Of a stretch of DNA of 64,000 nt, positions 33,078 through 42,856 are shown piece by piece (positions within the stretch are counted from its first letter, which is position 1; every line of letters starts with the position of its first letter). The notes under the pieces are model-generated. The model ran no database searches. It saw only the letters and a list, made by a program, of their open reading frames with translations, and was not told where the DNA came from. Source of the stretch: Rhizobium phaseoli. GTDB lineage: Bacteria; Pseudomonadota; Alphaproteobacteria; Rhizobiales; Rhizobiaceae. The position numbers and the translations under genes were made by a program. Location of the stretch: assembly GCF_003985125.1 (NCBI RefSeq), contig NZ_ML133579.1, forward strand, positions 1-64,000, read 5' to 3'.

Positions 33078-33938
33078 TTATATCCCGTAAGCCTGCATCA
33101 CGTTGTCGCTCTCAGCTCCCCTGCCCTTGGCATCGAAGCAGTTATCGGCGAGCCCGTGCCAGGCATGATGCAGGCCTTCCCTTTCGTGCACGACGCGATT
33201 GCGCCCGAGCGCCTTGGCGAGATAGAGCGCCCGGTCCGCCGAGGCATACACCGCCTGCTTGCTGCGCCCGGCAGCGAGATCGGCAACGCCGCCGGAAACA
33301 GTGATGCGGATATCGTGCCCGTCGGCCGCGATCGCGCCGCCTGCGATCCGGGCGCGCACGCCTTCGATGCGCTTCAGCCGCGCCTCCAGCTCGCCGGAGA
33401 CGATGACGCCGAATTCCTCTCCACCCAGCCGTGCAACGACGGACATGTCGTCGAAAGCGGATCTGAGCATGGCCGAGACCGCAGTGATGACGGCATCGCC
33501 GCAGGCATGGCCGAAACGGTCGTTGATCGCTTTGAAGCGGTCGACGTCGAAAATGACAAGCGAGGCATTGCCCTCGGCTTTGTCGAGCGCCTCGGTGAAG
33601 GCGCGACGGTTCAAGAGGCCGGAGAGCGTATCCGTGCGGCTCAGCTTTTCGAACTCCGCCCGCGAAAGCGTCAACTCATGCATGGTAAATCCAGCGGCCA
33701 GGGACAGCATGCCGCAAACGGTGCCGCCGACAAGCCAGGAAAAAGCGGCGCCGAAGCCGATCGCATACCAAAGGGTCATCGGCAGCAGCCCGAAAAAACC
33801 GAGTGGCGGTATCGTCAGCGCGAGGATGACGCCCGAGAGAATGACAGCAACAAAGCTCATCCTCAGCGCAAAGAGATAGACGTTCCTGCGATATTGAAAA
33901 TCGCCGAAACCGGCCTGCAGCGACATCCAGCTTCTCAT
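33078..33938 (-). CDS. Membrane-anchored diguanylate cyclase (GGDEF) within the urease region
   Basis: A 286-residue protein. Two or three N-terminal membrane segments (residues about 25-50 and 55-95) precede a GGDEF domain. The catalytic motif is RLGGEEFGVIV, with substrate motifs TDTLSGLLNRRAF and FDVDRFKAINDRFGH, so cyclic di-GMP synthesis is likely. No RxxD inhibitory site stands out directly upstream of GGEEF. It lies between ureE and the DUF2459 gene on the same strand, with over 300 bases before it and about 85 after it. It may have its own promoter. The ATG at 33938 follows AGGAAGG; a longer start at 33968 is possible. Confidence 0.85.
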   Translation of the reverse strand: MRSWMSLQAGFGDFQYRRNVYLFALRMSFVAVILSGVILALTIPPLGFFGLLPMTLWYAIGFGAAFSWLVGGTVCGMLSLAAGFTMHELTLSRAEFEKLSRTDTLSGLLNRRAFTEALDKAEGNASLVIFDVDRFKAINDRFGHACGDAVITAVSAMLRSAFDDMSVVARLGGEEFGVIVSGELEARLKRIEGVRARIAGGAIAADGHDIRITVSGGVADLAAGRSKQAVYASADRALYLAKALGRNRVVHEREGLHHAWHGLADNCFDAKGRGAESDNVMQAYGI

Positions 33939-34051
33939 GAGAATCGACCTTCCTGCCCGGCGTTGCACGGCATTGATAAGAGCCCAATTGCTGCGGGTGT
34001 GTTAATCAACTCGTTAAAAATCGAGCGGCTTTAGACGATTTGTCTGAATGA

Positions 34052-34273
34052 TTTTTTCTAGCAGGGGATGCAAACATCGATTCCCTGAATCGGACAGGAT
34101 TCCTGAGCGCCTATGTCACTGACATAACTTTTTTGGGGAAAAATAAGCATCTGTTCCAGAATGGCTTACCTGTGGATAATCTGGGCCTTGCGATCGATTT
34201 CTACAACCATATGGAGAGTAGCATTCACAACTCCGTTTACATGCGCTGTGGTCGGCAACTGCGTCAATTGTAG
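34052..34273 (+). other. Open frame without an early start codon, protein-like composition
   Basis: The frame is open for 73 codons from 34052 to the TAG at 34271 and reads as a balanced, soluble-looking chain (for example LPVDNLGLAIDFYNHMESS). The only ATG codons are late (34211 and 34241). It lies in the 325-base gap between the GGDEF gene and the DUF2459 gene, on the opposite strand, and is AT-richer than the neighbours. It could be the remnant of a lost gene or chance. Confidence 0.25.
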
Positions 34274-34935
34274 ACACCGGACGATAACCGCAATGATTGT
34301 GGAAGCGGATTCCATAAGCCGGTTCGAAGCCCAGCCGAGCGGAGTGCTGCGGCAGTCCAGGTGTTGCAGCCGAAGAGGGCATTGAAATAGCCCTTGGCCT
34401 CGAAGAACCGGTCGATCTCGCCGTAACCTGCATCCGGGATCGGCGCGATCTCCCCGTTGTTGCGAACAAAGCTGTCCGAGATGAAGCCACGCAGCCGCGC
34501 CAATTGTTCGTCACTGATATCGAAGGCGGTCACGGCCGGCTGCGGCTCGGTGATATGGCCGGCGAGATCCACATGCAGCACCGAACGATCGATCGTCAGA
34601 GCCCGCAGGACCGGCAGCGGCCTCAGCTCCGCCCAGGTCGGCGTTTCCAGATAGAAGGCGCGGCCGCCCCAGCCGACGACGAGCCATTCCGCGTTCGGAT
34701 GGCCGAGCGGAAAGCCGGGATCGTCGAGGAAGGAAAAGGCGGCCCGCGTTTCCTCGTCGAGCGGAATGGCGATATCGGTATGGATCGGTCCCGACAGAAG
34801 CAGAATCCGATGGGTCGCCGCCGAGGACGACGCCTTGACCGGGGCAATCAGCGGCCGGGGAATCAAAGTTCCGCCCGCTGCCAGAGCAATGAGCAGGACC
34901 GTGATCCGCAACAGCCAGCGGATGCCTGATTTCAT
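34264..34935 (-). CDS. DUF2459 / TIGR02117-type exported protein of the urease operon
   Basis: A 223-residue protein with an N-terminal membrane anchor or signal (residues about 7-27, LLRITVLLIALAAGGTL). Family marks seen are LSGPIHTDIAIPLD, WLVVGWGGRAFYLETPTW and FFEAKGYFNALFGCNTWTA. Members occur next to urease genes in rhizobia; the biochemical role is unknown to me, although the conserved His/Cys residues suggest a papain-like or cysteine-based activity. It begins 33 bases after ureC ends, so it is probably co-transcribed. Confidence 0.75.
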   Translation of the reverse strand: MKSGIRWLLRITVLLIALAAGGTLIPRPLIAPVKASSSAATHRILLLSGPIHTDIAIPLDEETRAAFSFLDDPGFPLGHPNAEWLVVGWGGRAFYLETPTWAELRPLPVLRALTIDRSVLHVDLAGHITEPQPAVTAFDISDEQLARLRGFISDSFVRNNGEIAPIPDAGYGEIDRFFEAKGYFNALFGCNTWTAAALRSAGLRTGLWNPLPQSLRLSSGVYN

Positions 34936-34967
34936 CGGAACCGACCGGCGCGCACGGATGATCGGAC

Positions 34968-36680
<1,713 letters not shown>

Positions 36681-36683
36681 CCA

Positions 36684-37322
36684 TCAGGCTCCGTAGGAGG
36701 AAGAGACAAGCATTTTTCCGCCGAGCCGCCTGAGGCGACCCGCGGCAATATAACTATCGACAAGCTGTCGTTCGGCGGCAAACGGGTGCCATTCCCAGCC
36801 GACGTGACCGAAGCCGGCCAACATCACCTCGGCTCCGGGAAATTTGCTCAGCACTTCGGCAATGACGATCATGCCGCTGCTCGGCACGACATAAGGCGCA
36901 GGCGCAAAGGCCGAGAGCGACGCATCGACGGCCTCGTGGATCGACGTGTCGATGACGACATGCATCTTGCCGGTCTCCGCGCAGAAGGCGCTGAACGCAT
37001 CGGTATAGTCGTCGCAGAAATCGTCGAGATCAGGATGCGAGACCGCAAGCGGCGCCCGCATCGCGGCGAATTTATCGGGATCGCGCACGCTCCAGATTTC
37101 GCGCGCCGATTTGACGCCGGGATGGGTCCGCCACTCACGCGAACCGAGCATCGCCTTTGCCGGACGGCCGGTATTGCAGACCGCGACGGCATCCGTGCGG
37201 CTGCCGCCGGCGCCATAGGAGCGGCAATCGTTGAAGCGGACGACAAAATCTGCGGCATCGATGATGCCTGCCTCTCCCTCACCGACCTCGCCATTGCCGA
37301 CGATCACGATCTTCCCGATCAC
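36684..37322 (-). CDS. GT29 (sialyltransferase-like) protein of the urease operon
   Basis: A 212-residue protein starting with GTG 37322, immediately after the preceding stop. It opens with a Rossmann-like strand IVIVGNGEVGEGEAG and then DFVVRFNDCRSYGAGG, SRTDAVAVCNTG, which resembles the large sialyl motif of glycosyltransferase family 29. A later stretch, SSGMIVIAEVL followed by LAGFGHVGWEWHPF, resembles the small motif with its conserved His. Rhizobial copies have been labelled urease operon accessory protein. No link between a glycosyltransferase and urease is established. It lies 3 bases before ureC. Confidence 0.7.
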   Translation of the reverse strand: MIGKIVIVGNGEVGEGEAGIIDAADFVVRFNDCRSYGAGGSRTDAVAVCNTGRPAKAMLGSREWRTHPGVKSAREIWSVRDPDKFAAMRAPLAVSHPDLDDFCDDYTDAFSAFCAETGKMHVVIDTSIHEAVDASLSAFAPAPYVVPSSGMIVIAEVLSKFPGAEVMLAGFGHVGWEWHPFAAERQLVDSYIAAGRLRRLGGKMLVSSSYGA

Positions 37323-37323
37323 C

Positions 37324-37731
37324 TTAGTTGCCCATCGTTTCTTCGAGCTCTTTCAGCTCTTTGGTGCGCTTGTCCGTCTCTTCCGCCAGGCATCCGGCAA
37401 CCAGCATCGGCTCCATCGTGCCACCGCGGGCCTGAAAGCCGAAGGCGTCGCATTGGGCGTCGCGATAGTCGATCCAGGCACGCTGCGCTTTCACCAGCGC
37501 CTTTTCCGCGCCCTTCATGTCGCCGTCGAGATCCTTGTCGATCGCCGCCATGGCGGCGCGGGTCTTCTTGTATTGCTCGTTCAGCGCCTTGTCGGCAGCA
37601 TCGTGACGCGCCACCTCGCAAGAGGTCATGTCCGATTGCGTCTTGGGGTTCTGGCAATCGATATCCTGAGCGGAGACGTGACCTGCCGTCAGCAGCATCG
37701 CCGCCCCGATGAGGAGGATATTCAAACGCAT
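37324..37731 (-). CDS. LprI-like DUF1311 periplasmic protein
   Basis: A 135-residue protein with a signal peptide (ILLIGAAMLLTAGHVSAQ) and the lysozyme-inhibitor LprI/DUF1311 domain: four cysteines in DCQNPKTQSDMTSCE, AQCDAFG and AGCLAEE, and the central AQRAWIDYRDAQCDA motif. Family members inhibit lysozyme or have unknown periplasmic roles. It is packed into the urease operon between ureB and the GT29-like gene, with a one-base gap to the latter. Confidence 0.82.
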   Translation of the reverse strand: MRLNILLIGAAMLLTAGHVSAQDIDCQNPKTQSDMTSCEVARHDAADKALNEQYKKTRAAMAAIDKDLDGDMKGAEKALVKAQRAWIDYRDAQCDAFGFQARGGTMEPMLVAGCLAEETDKRTKELKELEETMGN

Positions 37732-37742
37732 GCATCCCCCCG

Positions 37743-38048
37743 TTAAAGCTTGCCCATCACCAGCTGACGGAAACCATAGACCTCCCGCTTGCCGGCAAGC
37801 GGGATCAGCGTCACGGAACGCGTCTGACCCGGTTCGAAGCGCACGGCCGTTCCAGCTGGAATATCGAGCCGCTTGCCGTGCGCGGCCGCGCGGTCGAAGG
37901 AGAGGCCGGCATTGGTCTCGGCGAAATGATAGTGGCTGCCGACCTGCACCGGCCGATCGCCGGTATTGGATACCTCAAGCGTCACCGTCGGCGCGCCGGC
38001 ATTCAGTTCGATGTCGCCGCTGGCGGCAATGATTTCGCCCGGAATCAT
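37743..38048 (-). CDS. ureB: Urease beta subunit UreB
   Basis: A 101-residue subunit starting MIPGEIIAASGDIELNAG and containing the family pattern VSNTGDRPVQVGSHYHFAETN and GTAVRFEPGQTRSVTLIPL. Separate UreA and UreB chains are typical of Alphaproteobacteria. It belongs to the urease operon and is followed by two genes unrelated to urease before ureC. Confidence 0.97.
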   Translation of the reverse strand: MIPGEIIAASGDIELNAGAPTVTLEVSNTGDRPVQVGSHYHFAETNAGLSFDRAAAHGKRLDIPAGTAVRFEPGQTRSVTLIPLAGKREVYGFRQLVMGKL

Positions 38049-38058
38049 CTCGTTCTCC

Positions 38059-38310
38059 TTAAGCTGCCCGGGGTGCGCAGCCCTCGGCCTTCAGCACGCG
38101 TTTCGTCGACGCCGGGTGTTTGGCGAGCATCGCTGCCGGGCGGATGGGTCTGGCAACGAGATTGCCGCCGCAATTCGGGCAGGCGCCCTTCAGCACATTG
38201 TCCACGCAATCGGCGCAGAAGGTGCATTCATAGGTGCAGATCCGCGCCTCCATGCTCTCCGGCGGCAAATCCTTGTCGCAGCACTCGCAATTGGGTCTGA
38301 GTTCCAGCAT
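38059..38310 (-). CDS. DUF1272 zinc-ribbon-like small protein
   Basis: An 83-residue protein with eight cysteines in closely spaced pairs: CECC near residue 8, CTYECTFCADC near 25-35 and CPNC near 45, matching DUF1272. These probably hold zinc. It sits between ureA and ureB with gaps of about 10 bases on each side, so it is co-translated with the structural subunits. Its function is unknown; a metal-related role in urease assembly is only a guess from position. Confidence 0.85.
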   Translation of the reverse strand: MLELRPNCECCDKDLPPESMEARICTYECTFCADCVDNVLKGACPNCGGNLVARPIRPAAMLAKHPASTKRVLKAEGCAPRAA

Positions 38311-38319
38311 TCTATTTCC

Positions 38320-38622
38320 TCACCTGATCGGTTCGTGCACGGTAACGAGCTTGGTGCCATCGGGGAATGTCGCCTCGACCTGCACGTCGTGGATCATCTC
38401 GGCAATGCCTTCCATCACCTGATCGCGGCTAATCACATGGGCGCCGGCCTCCATCAGTTCGGCGACAGGGCGGCCGTCGCGGGCGCCTTCGACGACGAAG
38501 TCGCTGATCAGCGCGATCGCTTCGGGATAGTTCAGCTTGACGCCGCGCTCGAGCCGCCGCCGCGCCACCATCGCCGCCATTGATATCAGCAGCTTGTCTT
38601 TTTCTCTCGGAGTGAGGTTCAT
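38320..38622 (-). CDS. ureA: Urease gamma subunit UreA
   Basis: A 100-residue subunit starting MNLTPREKDKLLISMAAMVA, with LNYPEAIALISDFVVEGARD and the end VEATFPDGTKLVTVHEPI. It forms the trimeric base of the urease complex with UreB and UreC. The start at 38622 gives the normal length; the frame is open upstream, but the residues there are not conserved. GAGTGAGG stands before the ATG. Confidence 0.97.
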   Translation of the reverse strand: MNLTPREKDKLLISMAAMVARRRLERGVKLNYPEAIALISDFVVEGARDGRPVAELMEAGAHVISRDQVMEGIAEMIHDVQVEATFPDGTKLVTVHEPIR

Positions 38623-38650
38623 TGCTTGCCCATCTGCTTGATGCTTAGCT

Positions 38651-39472
38651 TTAGAGATTCCAGACTTTCGGCACAGGCGCACCATTGCGCAAGACGGAAA
38701 TAACCGGGATCAGGATTTTTCTCAGCGTGAAGCCGTCAGCCGCAGCAAGGCGTACGATCAGCTTGTTGCTCCAGGCGCTTGCGCCGCCCATCGCCCCCTC
38801 AAGGAGGGGCCGGACCCTGCCGAGATAGGCCTCCGCCAGCGGCCCGGCATAAAGCAGCGTCGCGAAGGCAACTTGCCCGCCGAGCACCGCCTGGCGCGCC
38901 GAAAGCGCCGCCACACCCTCGGAAAGCCTGAGCTCCTCGGCATGAATCAGCCGGCCCGAGCGTTGGATGCGCCAGCGGTCGCGAAAGAGACCCCTGTCTA
39001 CCGTCTCGCCCATGGCCTTGCGGCCGAGCAGCACGGCTTCGACGGCCAGGAATTCGGCGCTCTCGTCGAGGTCGACATCAAGGCGGCGGAAGAGCGCCGC
39101 CCGGTCGAACAGGATCGTTTCCTGCGGCAGCCAGTCGACGCGCGCCCCCGCCCCCGCTTCGATGCGGGTCGTCACCTCGGCGACGCCGGCCGAGGCCTTG
39201 TAGATCTTTTCGCAGGCTTGGGTGGTGACGTCGATCTTGGTGCCGGCGCCGGCAACGACGCTCCAGTCCATCCGGTCGCCGCCGGTCAGCCCGCCAGCGG
39301 TGTTGATGATGACGGCCTCCATCGAGGCGTCGAACGTATCCGGCAGGCGGATCTTCGCCGCCCCCTCCTGATAGAGCTGGCGGAGACGCGTGCGGCCGTC
39401 GAGCAGCTTTGCCGCCAGATGTCCGCGTCCCTCCGCTCTTTGCGGTCTCGTGCCGGCCGCCGCAATCGTCAT
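38651..39472 (-). CDS. ureD: Urease accessory protein UreD
   Basis: A 273-residue UreD/UreH scaffold protein. Visible marks are NTAGGLTGGDRMDWSVVAG, TQACEKIYKAS, LPQETILFDRAAL and a C-terminal LGRVRPLLEG. UreD binds apo-urease and recruits UreF and UreG. GAAGAGG lies just before ATG 39472. It is the first gene of the urease operon, about 150 bases after urtE, so a promoter may lie between the two blocks or they may be one transcript. Confidence 0.95.
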   Translation of the reverse strand: MTIAAAGTRPQRAEGRGHLAAKLLDGRTRLRQLYQEGAAKIRLPDTFDASMEAVIINTAGGLTGGDRMDWSVVAGAGTKIDVTTQACEKIYKASAGVAEVTTRIEAGAGARVDWLPQETILFDRAALFRRLDVDLDESAEFLAVEAVLLGRKAMGETVDRGLFRDRWRIQRSGRLIHAEELRLSEGVAALSARQAVLGGQVAFATLLYAGPLAEAYLGRVRPLLEGAMGGASAWSNKLIVRLAAADGFTLRKILIPVISVLRNGAPVPKVWNL

Positions 39473-39622
39473 GTCGTCCTCTTCAGTCGCGCCATCGGCT
39501 TTTATCAATCGCGCGGATGATGGAAAGCAAGCAATTCCCATGCCGCCCGAGGAATGCCCGCGGCCCGCAGGGGAGACCGGCGAAGCGTTGCAACCCCTGC
39601 CGTAAAAAACGGCATCTGCCGG

Positions 39623-40318
39623 TCAAACGGTCAGGTGACGACGAGCCTCCGGCGTATCGAGGCTTTCGGCAAGTCCTTCATGCACGATCTCGCCGCGGTC
39701 CATGATATAGACGTAATCGGCAAGCTCCCGGCAGAAGTCGAGATATTGCTCGACGAGCAGGATCGCCATGCCGGTGGAATCACGCAGGTAACGGATCGCC
39801 CGGCCGATATCCTTGATGATCGACGGCTGGATGCCCTCGGTCGGCTCGTCGAGTACGAGAATCCTCGGCCGCGTCACCATGGCGCGTCCGATCGCCAGCT
39901 GTTGCTGCTGCCCGCCGGAAAGATCGCCGCCCCGACGCGAGAGCATCGACTTCAGCACCGGGAAGAGGCTGAAGATGTCATCGGGGATGTTGCGGTCGCG
40001 GCGGCCGAGCGGTGCAAAGCCGGTTTCGAGATTTTCTTTCACCGTCAGCAACGGAAAGATTTCGCGTCCCTGCGGCACGTAGCCGATGCCCTGCTTGGCC
40101 CGGGCAAAGGGCGGCAGGCCATTCAGCCTTGTATCGTTGAAGGTGACGGTGCCGGCCGACAGCGGATGCTGGCCGGTCACGGCGCGCAAAAGCGAACTCT
40201 TGCCGACGCCGTTGCGCCCGAGCACGCAGGTAATCTTGCCCATCTCCGCTTTGATCGAGATGCCGCGCAGCGCCTGCGCAGCGCCATAATGCAGATTTGC
40301 GTTTTCGACTGTCAGCAT
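39623..40318 (-). CDS. urtE: Urea ABC transporter ATPase UrtE
   Basis: A 231-residue LivF-type ATPase: Walker A LGRNGVGKSSLLRAV (with the Val that is common in UrtE), signature LSGGQQQQLAIGRAM, Walker B ILVLDEPTEGIQPS. The start MLTVENANLHYGAAQAL fits UrtE. It is separated from urtD by one small gene. Together with UrtD it powers the UrtBC channel for urea. Confidence 0.93.
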   Translation of the reverse strand: MLTVENANLHYGAAQALRGISIKAEMGKITCVLGRNGVGKSSLLRAVTGQHPLSAGTVTFNDTRLNGLPPFARAKQGIGYVPQGREIFPLLTVKENLETGFAPLGRRDRNIPDDIFSLFPVLKSMLSRRGGDLSGGQQQQLAIGRAMVTRPRILVLDEPTEGIQPSIIKDIGRAIRYLRDSTGMAILLVEQYLDFCRELADYVYIMDRGEIVHEGLAESLDTPEARRHLTV

Positions 40319-40336
40319 CCCTTCACCCATTCCCCA

Positions 40337-40855
40337 TCAGTTCATCAGTGTGCGCCTCAGCGTCTGCAAGGCGTGCTCCTGTTCGTTTGTTCTTTCGCCG
40401 CCGGCCGCGGCCACGTCCTCGGCAATGCCGATCAGTTGCTGGCGCTCCTGCATGTCGAGCGCCTTTAACCAAAGATCCCGGAACCGGCGGATCGGATCTT
40501 CGGGACTGGTGACGTTCTTCGACGCCCACTCACCGAAAACCAGAACCTCTTCCATGTCGCCCGGCCGGATGATGCCTTTCATGCGATTGCGGACGACGTC
40601 TCTCGCAGCGTCGAGATGGATTGGCTTTTCCTTGGCGAGGCAGAAGAAGAAGGCCACCGCCGCAATCGCCGGATCGGCGATTGACGCCAGCGGCGCTGCC
40701 GCTGCCTGCTTTCGTAATTTTCCGCGCTTATAGACGCCCCGCATGCGCTCGACGGAATCGATGATCTCGCTTCCCGCCTCACGCATCATTTTCAAACGCC
40801 AATACCAAACGGCCGCGCCGCTGATCGCTACGACCAGAATGCCGAGAAAAGCCAT
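40337..40855 (-). CDS. Unrecognised membrane-anchored protein between urtD and urtE
   Basis: A 172-residue protein with one N-terminal membrane segment (MAFLGILVVAISGAAVWYW) followed by a basic linker and a helical soluble domain (residues about 50-172) that weakly resembles TerB-like helical bundles (DPAIAAVAFFFCLAKEKP). I do not assign a family. The ATG at 40855 has GGGG at a proper distance; the frame extends to a TTG at 40870. It lies 18 bases before urtE on the same strand and interrupts the usual urtDE order. Confidence 0.6.
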   Translation of the reverse strand: MAFLGILVVAISGAAVWYWRLKMMREAGSEIIDSVERMRGVYKRGKLRKQAAAAPLASIADPAIAAVAFFFCLAKEKPIHLDAARDVVRNRMKGIIRPGDMEEVLVFGEWASKNVTSPEDPIRRFRDLWLKALDMQERQQLIGIAEDVAAAGGERTNEQEHALQTLRRTLMN

Positions 40856-40931
40856 GATGAAGCCCCACAATAAACCCCACCCGTTTTAGAGCGTTTTCTC
40901 TTGTCGGGTTCAAGCCTCTAAGTTGCATTGA

Positions 40932-41687
40932 TCACCGCCCCAGATAGTTCTCGATCACCTTGGGATCGGAGCTGACGAAATCGATAGATCCCTCGGCCAG
41001 CACTGAGCCTTCCGCAAGGCAGGTCACCTTGACGCCGAGGTCGCGGATGAAGCCCATATCGTGCTCGACGACGACGACCGAGCGGGTCTTGGCAATGTCC
41101 TTGAGCAGGATCGCCGTCTCCGCCGTTTCCGCGTCGGTCATACCGGCCACCGGCTCGTCGACGAGCAGCAGCTTCGGCTCCTGCGCCAGCAGCATGCCGA
41201 TCTCCAGCCACTGCTTCTGCCCGTGCGAGAGGTTGGCGGCCAATTCGTCGCGCCGGTGCGTCAGCCGCACCGTCTCGAGGATCTCCTCGATCCGTGCCTT
41301 GTCCTCGCCCGAAAGCCGGTAGAACAGCGTCGAAAACACCGAGCGGCGGCGATTCAGCGCCAGCTCCAGATTGTCCCAGACCGTATGGCTCTCGAAGACA
41401 GTCGGCTTCTGGAATTTGCGGCCGATGCCGAGCTCAGCGATATCTGCTTCGTCCTTCTTGGTGAGGTCGATGGTGCCATTGAAGAACACCTCGCCCTCAT
41501 CGGGCCGGGTCTTGCCGGTGATGATATCCATCATTGTCGTCTTGCCGGCGCCGTTCGGGCCGATGATGGCGCGAAGCTCGCCCGGCTCGATAACGATCGA
41601 GAGCGAATTCAGCGCCTTGAAGCCGTCGAAGGAAACGGAGACGCCGCTGAGATAAAGCACGCTGTTGGGTTTGACGTCGGGGATCAT
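40932..41687 (-). CDS. urtD: Urea ABC transporter ATPase UrtD
   Basis: A 251-residue LivG-type ATPase with Walker A AIIGPNGAGKTTMMDIITGK, signature LSHGQKQWLEIGMLLAQ, Walker B LLLVDEPVAGMTDAE and the switch His in VVVVEHDMGFIRDL. The HGQKQWLEIGM variant is typical of UrtD. It starts 5 bases after urtC ends and pairs with UrtE. Confidence 0.95.
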   Translation of the reverse strand: MIPDVKPNSVLYLSGVSVSFDGFKALNSLSIVIEPGELRAIIGPNGAGKTTMMDIITGKTRPDEGEVFFNGTIDLTKKDEADIAELGIGRKFQKPTVFESHTVWDNLELALNRRRSVFSTLFYRLSGEDKARIEEILETVRLTHRRDELAANLSHGQKQWLEIGMLLAQEPKLLLVDEPVAGMTDAETAETAILLKDIAKTRSVVVVEHDMGFIRDLGVKVTCLAEGSVLAEGSIDFVSSDPKVIENYLGR

Positions 41688-41692
41688 GGCGC

Positions 41693-42856
41693 CTACTCCG
41701 CTGCCTGGATTTTCGGCTCGATGCCATCTTCCCGCGCCGCCGCTGGTGCAGCTTCGGCAACGGGTTTCCGACTGGCGAGATAATGCGCGATCGTGCCGAC
41801 CACGCCCTTCGGCAGGAACAGCGTGACGGCGACGAAGAGGCCGCCGAGCGCAAACAGCCAGAACTCCGGGAAGAGGCCGGTGAAGATCGTCTTGCCGCCA
41901 TTGACGAGGATCGCGCCGATGATCGGCCCGATCAGCGTCCCTCGCCCGCCGACAGCCGTCCAGATGACGACTTCGATCGAGTTGGCGGGCGCGAATTCGC
42001 CCGGATTGATGATGCCGACCTGCGGCACGTAGAGCGCGCCTGCTATGCCCGCCATCATTGCCGAGACGACGAAGGTGAAGAGTTTGAAATTCTCGACGCG
42101 GTAGCCAAGGAAGCGCGTGCGGCTTTCCGCATCTCGCACGCCGACCAGCACCTTGCCGAACTTCGAGCGCACGATGGCCGAGGCGATTGTCAGCGACAGC
42201 GCGAGGAAAATCGCGGTCGCGGCAAAGAGGCTGGCGCGCGTGCCGTCCGCCTGAATGTTGAAGCCGAGGATATCCTTGAAATCGGTCATGCCGTTATTGC
42301 CGCCGAAGCCCATGTCGTTACGGAAGAAGGCAAGCAGCAGAGCATAGGTCATCGCTTGGGTGATGATCGAGAGGTAGACGCCGTTGACGCGGGAGCGGAA
42401 GGCAAACCAGCCGAAGACGAAGGCGAGCAGGCCCGGTACGGCGAGCACCATCAGCGCCGCGAACCAGAAGTGGTCGAAGCCGTACCAGAACCAGGGCAGC
42501 TCCTTCCAGTTCAGGAACACCATGAAGTCGGGCAGCACAGGATCGCCGTAAACGCCGCGCGAGCCGATCTGGCGCATCAGATACATGCCCATCGCATAAC
42601 CGCCGAGCGCGAAGAAGGCGCCGTGGCCGAGCGAGAGGATGCCGCAGAAACCCCAGACGAGATCGAGCGCCAACGCCAGCAGCGCATAGGTCAGATACTT
42701 GCCGAACAGCGCCATGATATAGGTCGGGATGTGCAGCGGATGGCTCGGGCCGGTCGCAAGGTTCAAGACGGGCACCACAATGGCGACCGCCAGCAGCAGC
42801 GCGACGGCGACAGAGATCCTGCGATCGAGAGACCGGAGAAGGAAGGCCGTTATCAT
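41693..42856 (-). CDS. urtC: Urea ABC transporter permease UrtC
   Basis: A 387-residue LivM-type permease with about ten hydrophobic segments. Typical stretches are LALDLVWGFCGILSLGHGAF and GVRDAESRTRFLGYRVENFK (docking loop). The ATG overlaps the urtB stop as ATGA. It forms the urea channel with UrtB. Confidence 0.94.
   Translation of the reverse strand: MITAFLLRSLDRRISVAVALLLAVAIVVPVLNLATGPSHPLHIPTYIMALFGKYLTYALLALALDLVWGFCGILSLGHGAFFALGGYAMGMYLMRQIGSRGVYGDPVLPDFMVFLNWKELPWFWYGFDHFWFAALMVLAVPGLLAFVFGWFAFRSRVNGVYLSIITQAMTYALLLAFFRNDMGFGGNNGMTDFKDILGFNIQADGTRASLFAATAIFLALSLTIASAIVRSKFGKVLVGVRDAESRTRFLGYRVENFKLFTFVVSAMMAGIAGALYVPQVGIINPGEFAPANSIEVVIWTAVGGRGTLIGPIIGAILVNGGKTIFTGLFPEFWLFALGGLFVAVTLFLPKGVVGTIAHYLASRKPVAEAAPAAAREDGIEPKIQAAE

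Noticed and set aside
31929..34034. A 701-codon plus-strand frame across ureF, ureE and the GGDEF gene
   Set aside because: It is antisense to three recognised genes and shows no domain of its own.
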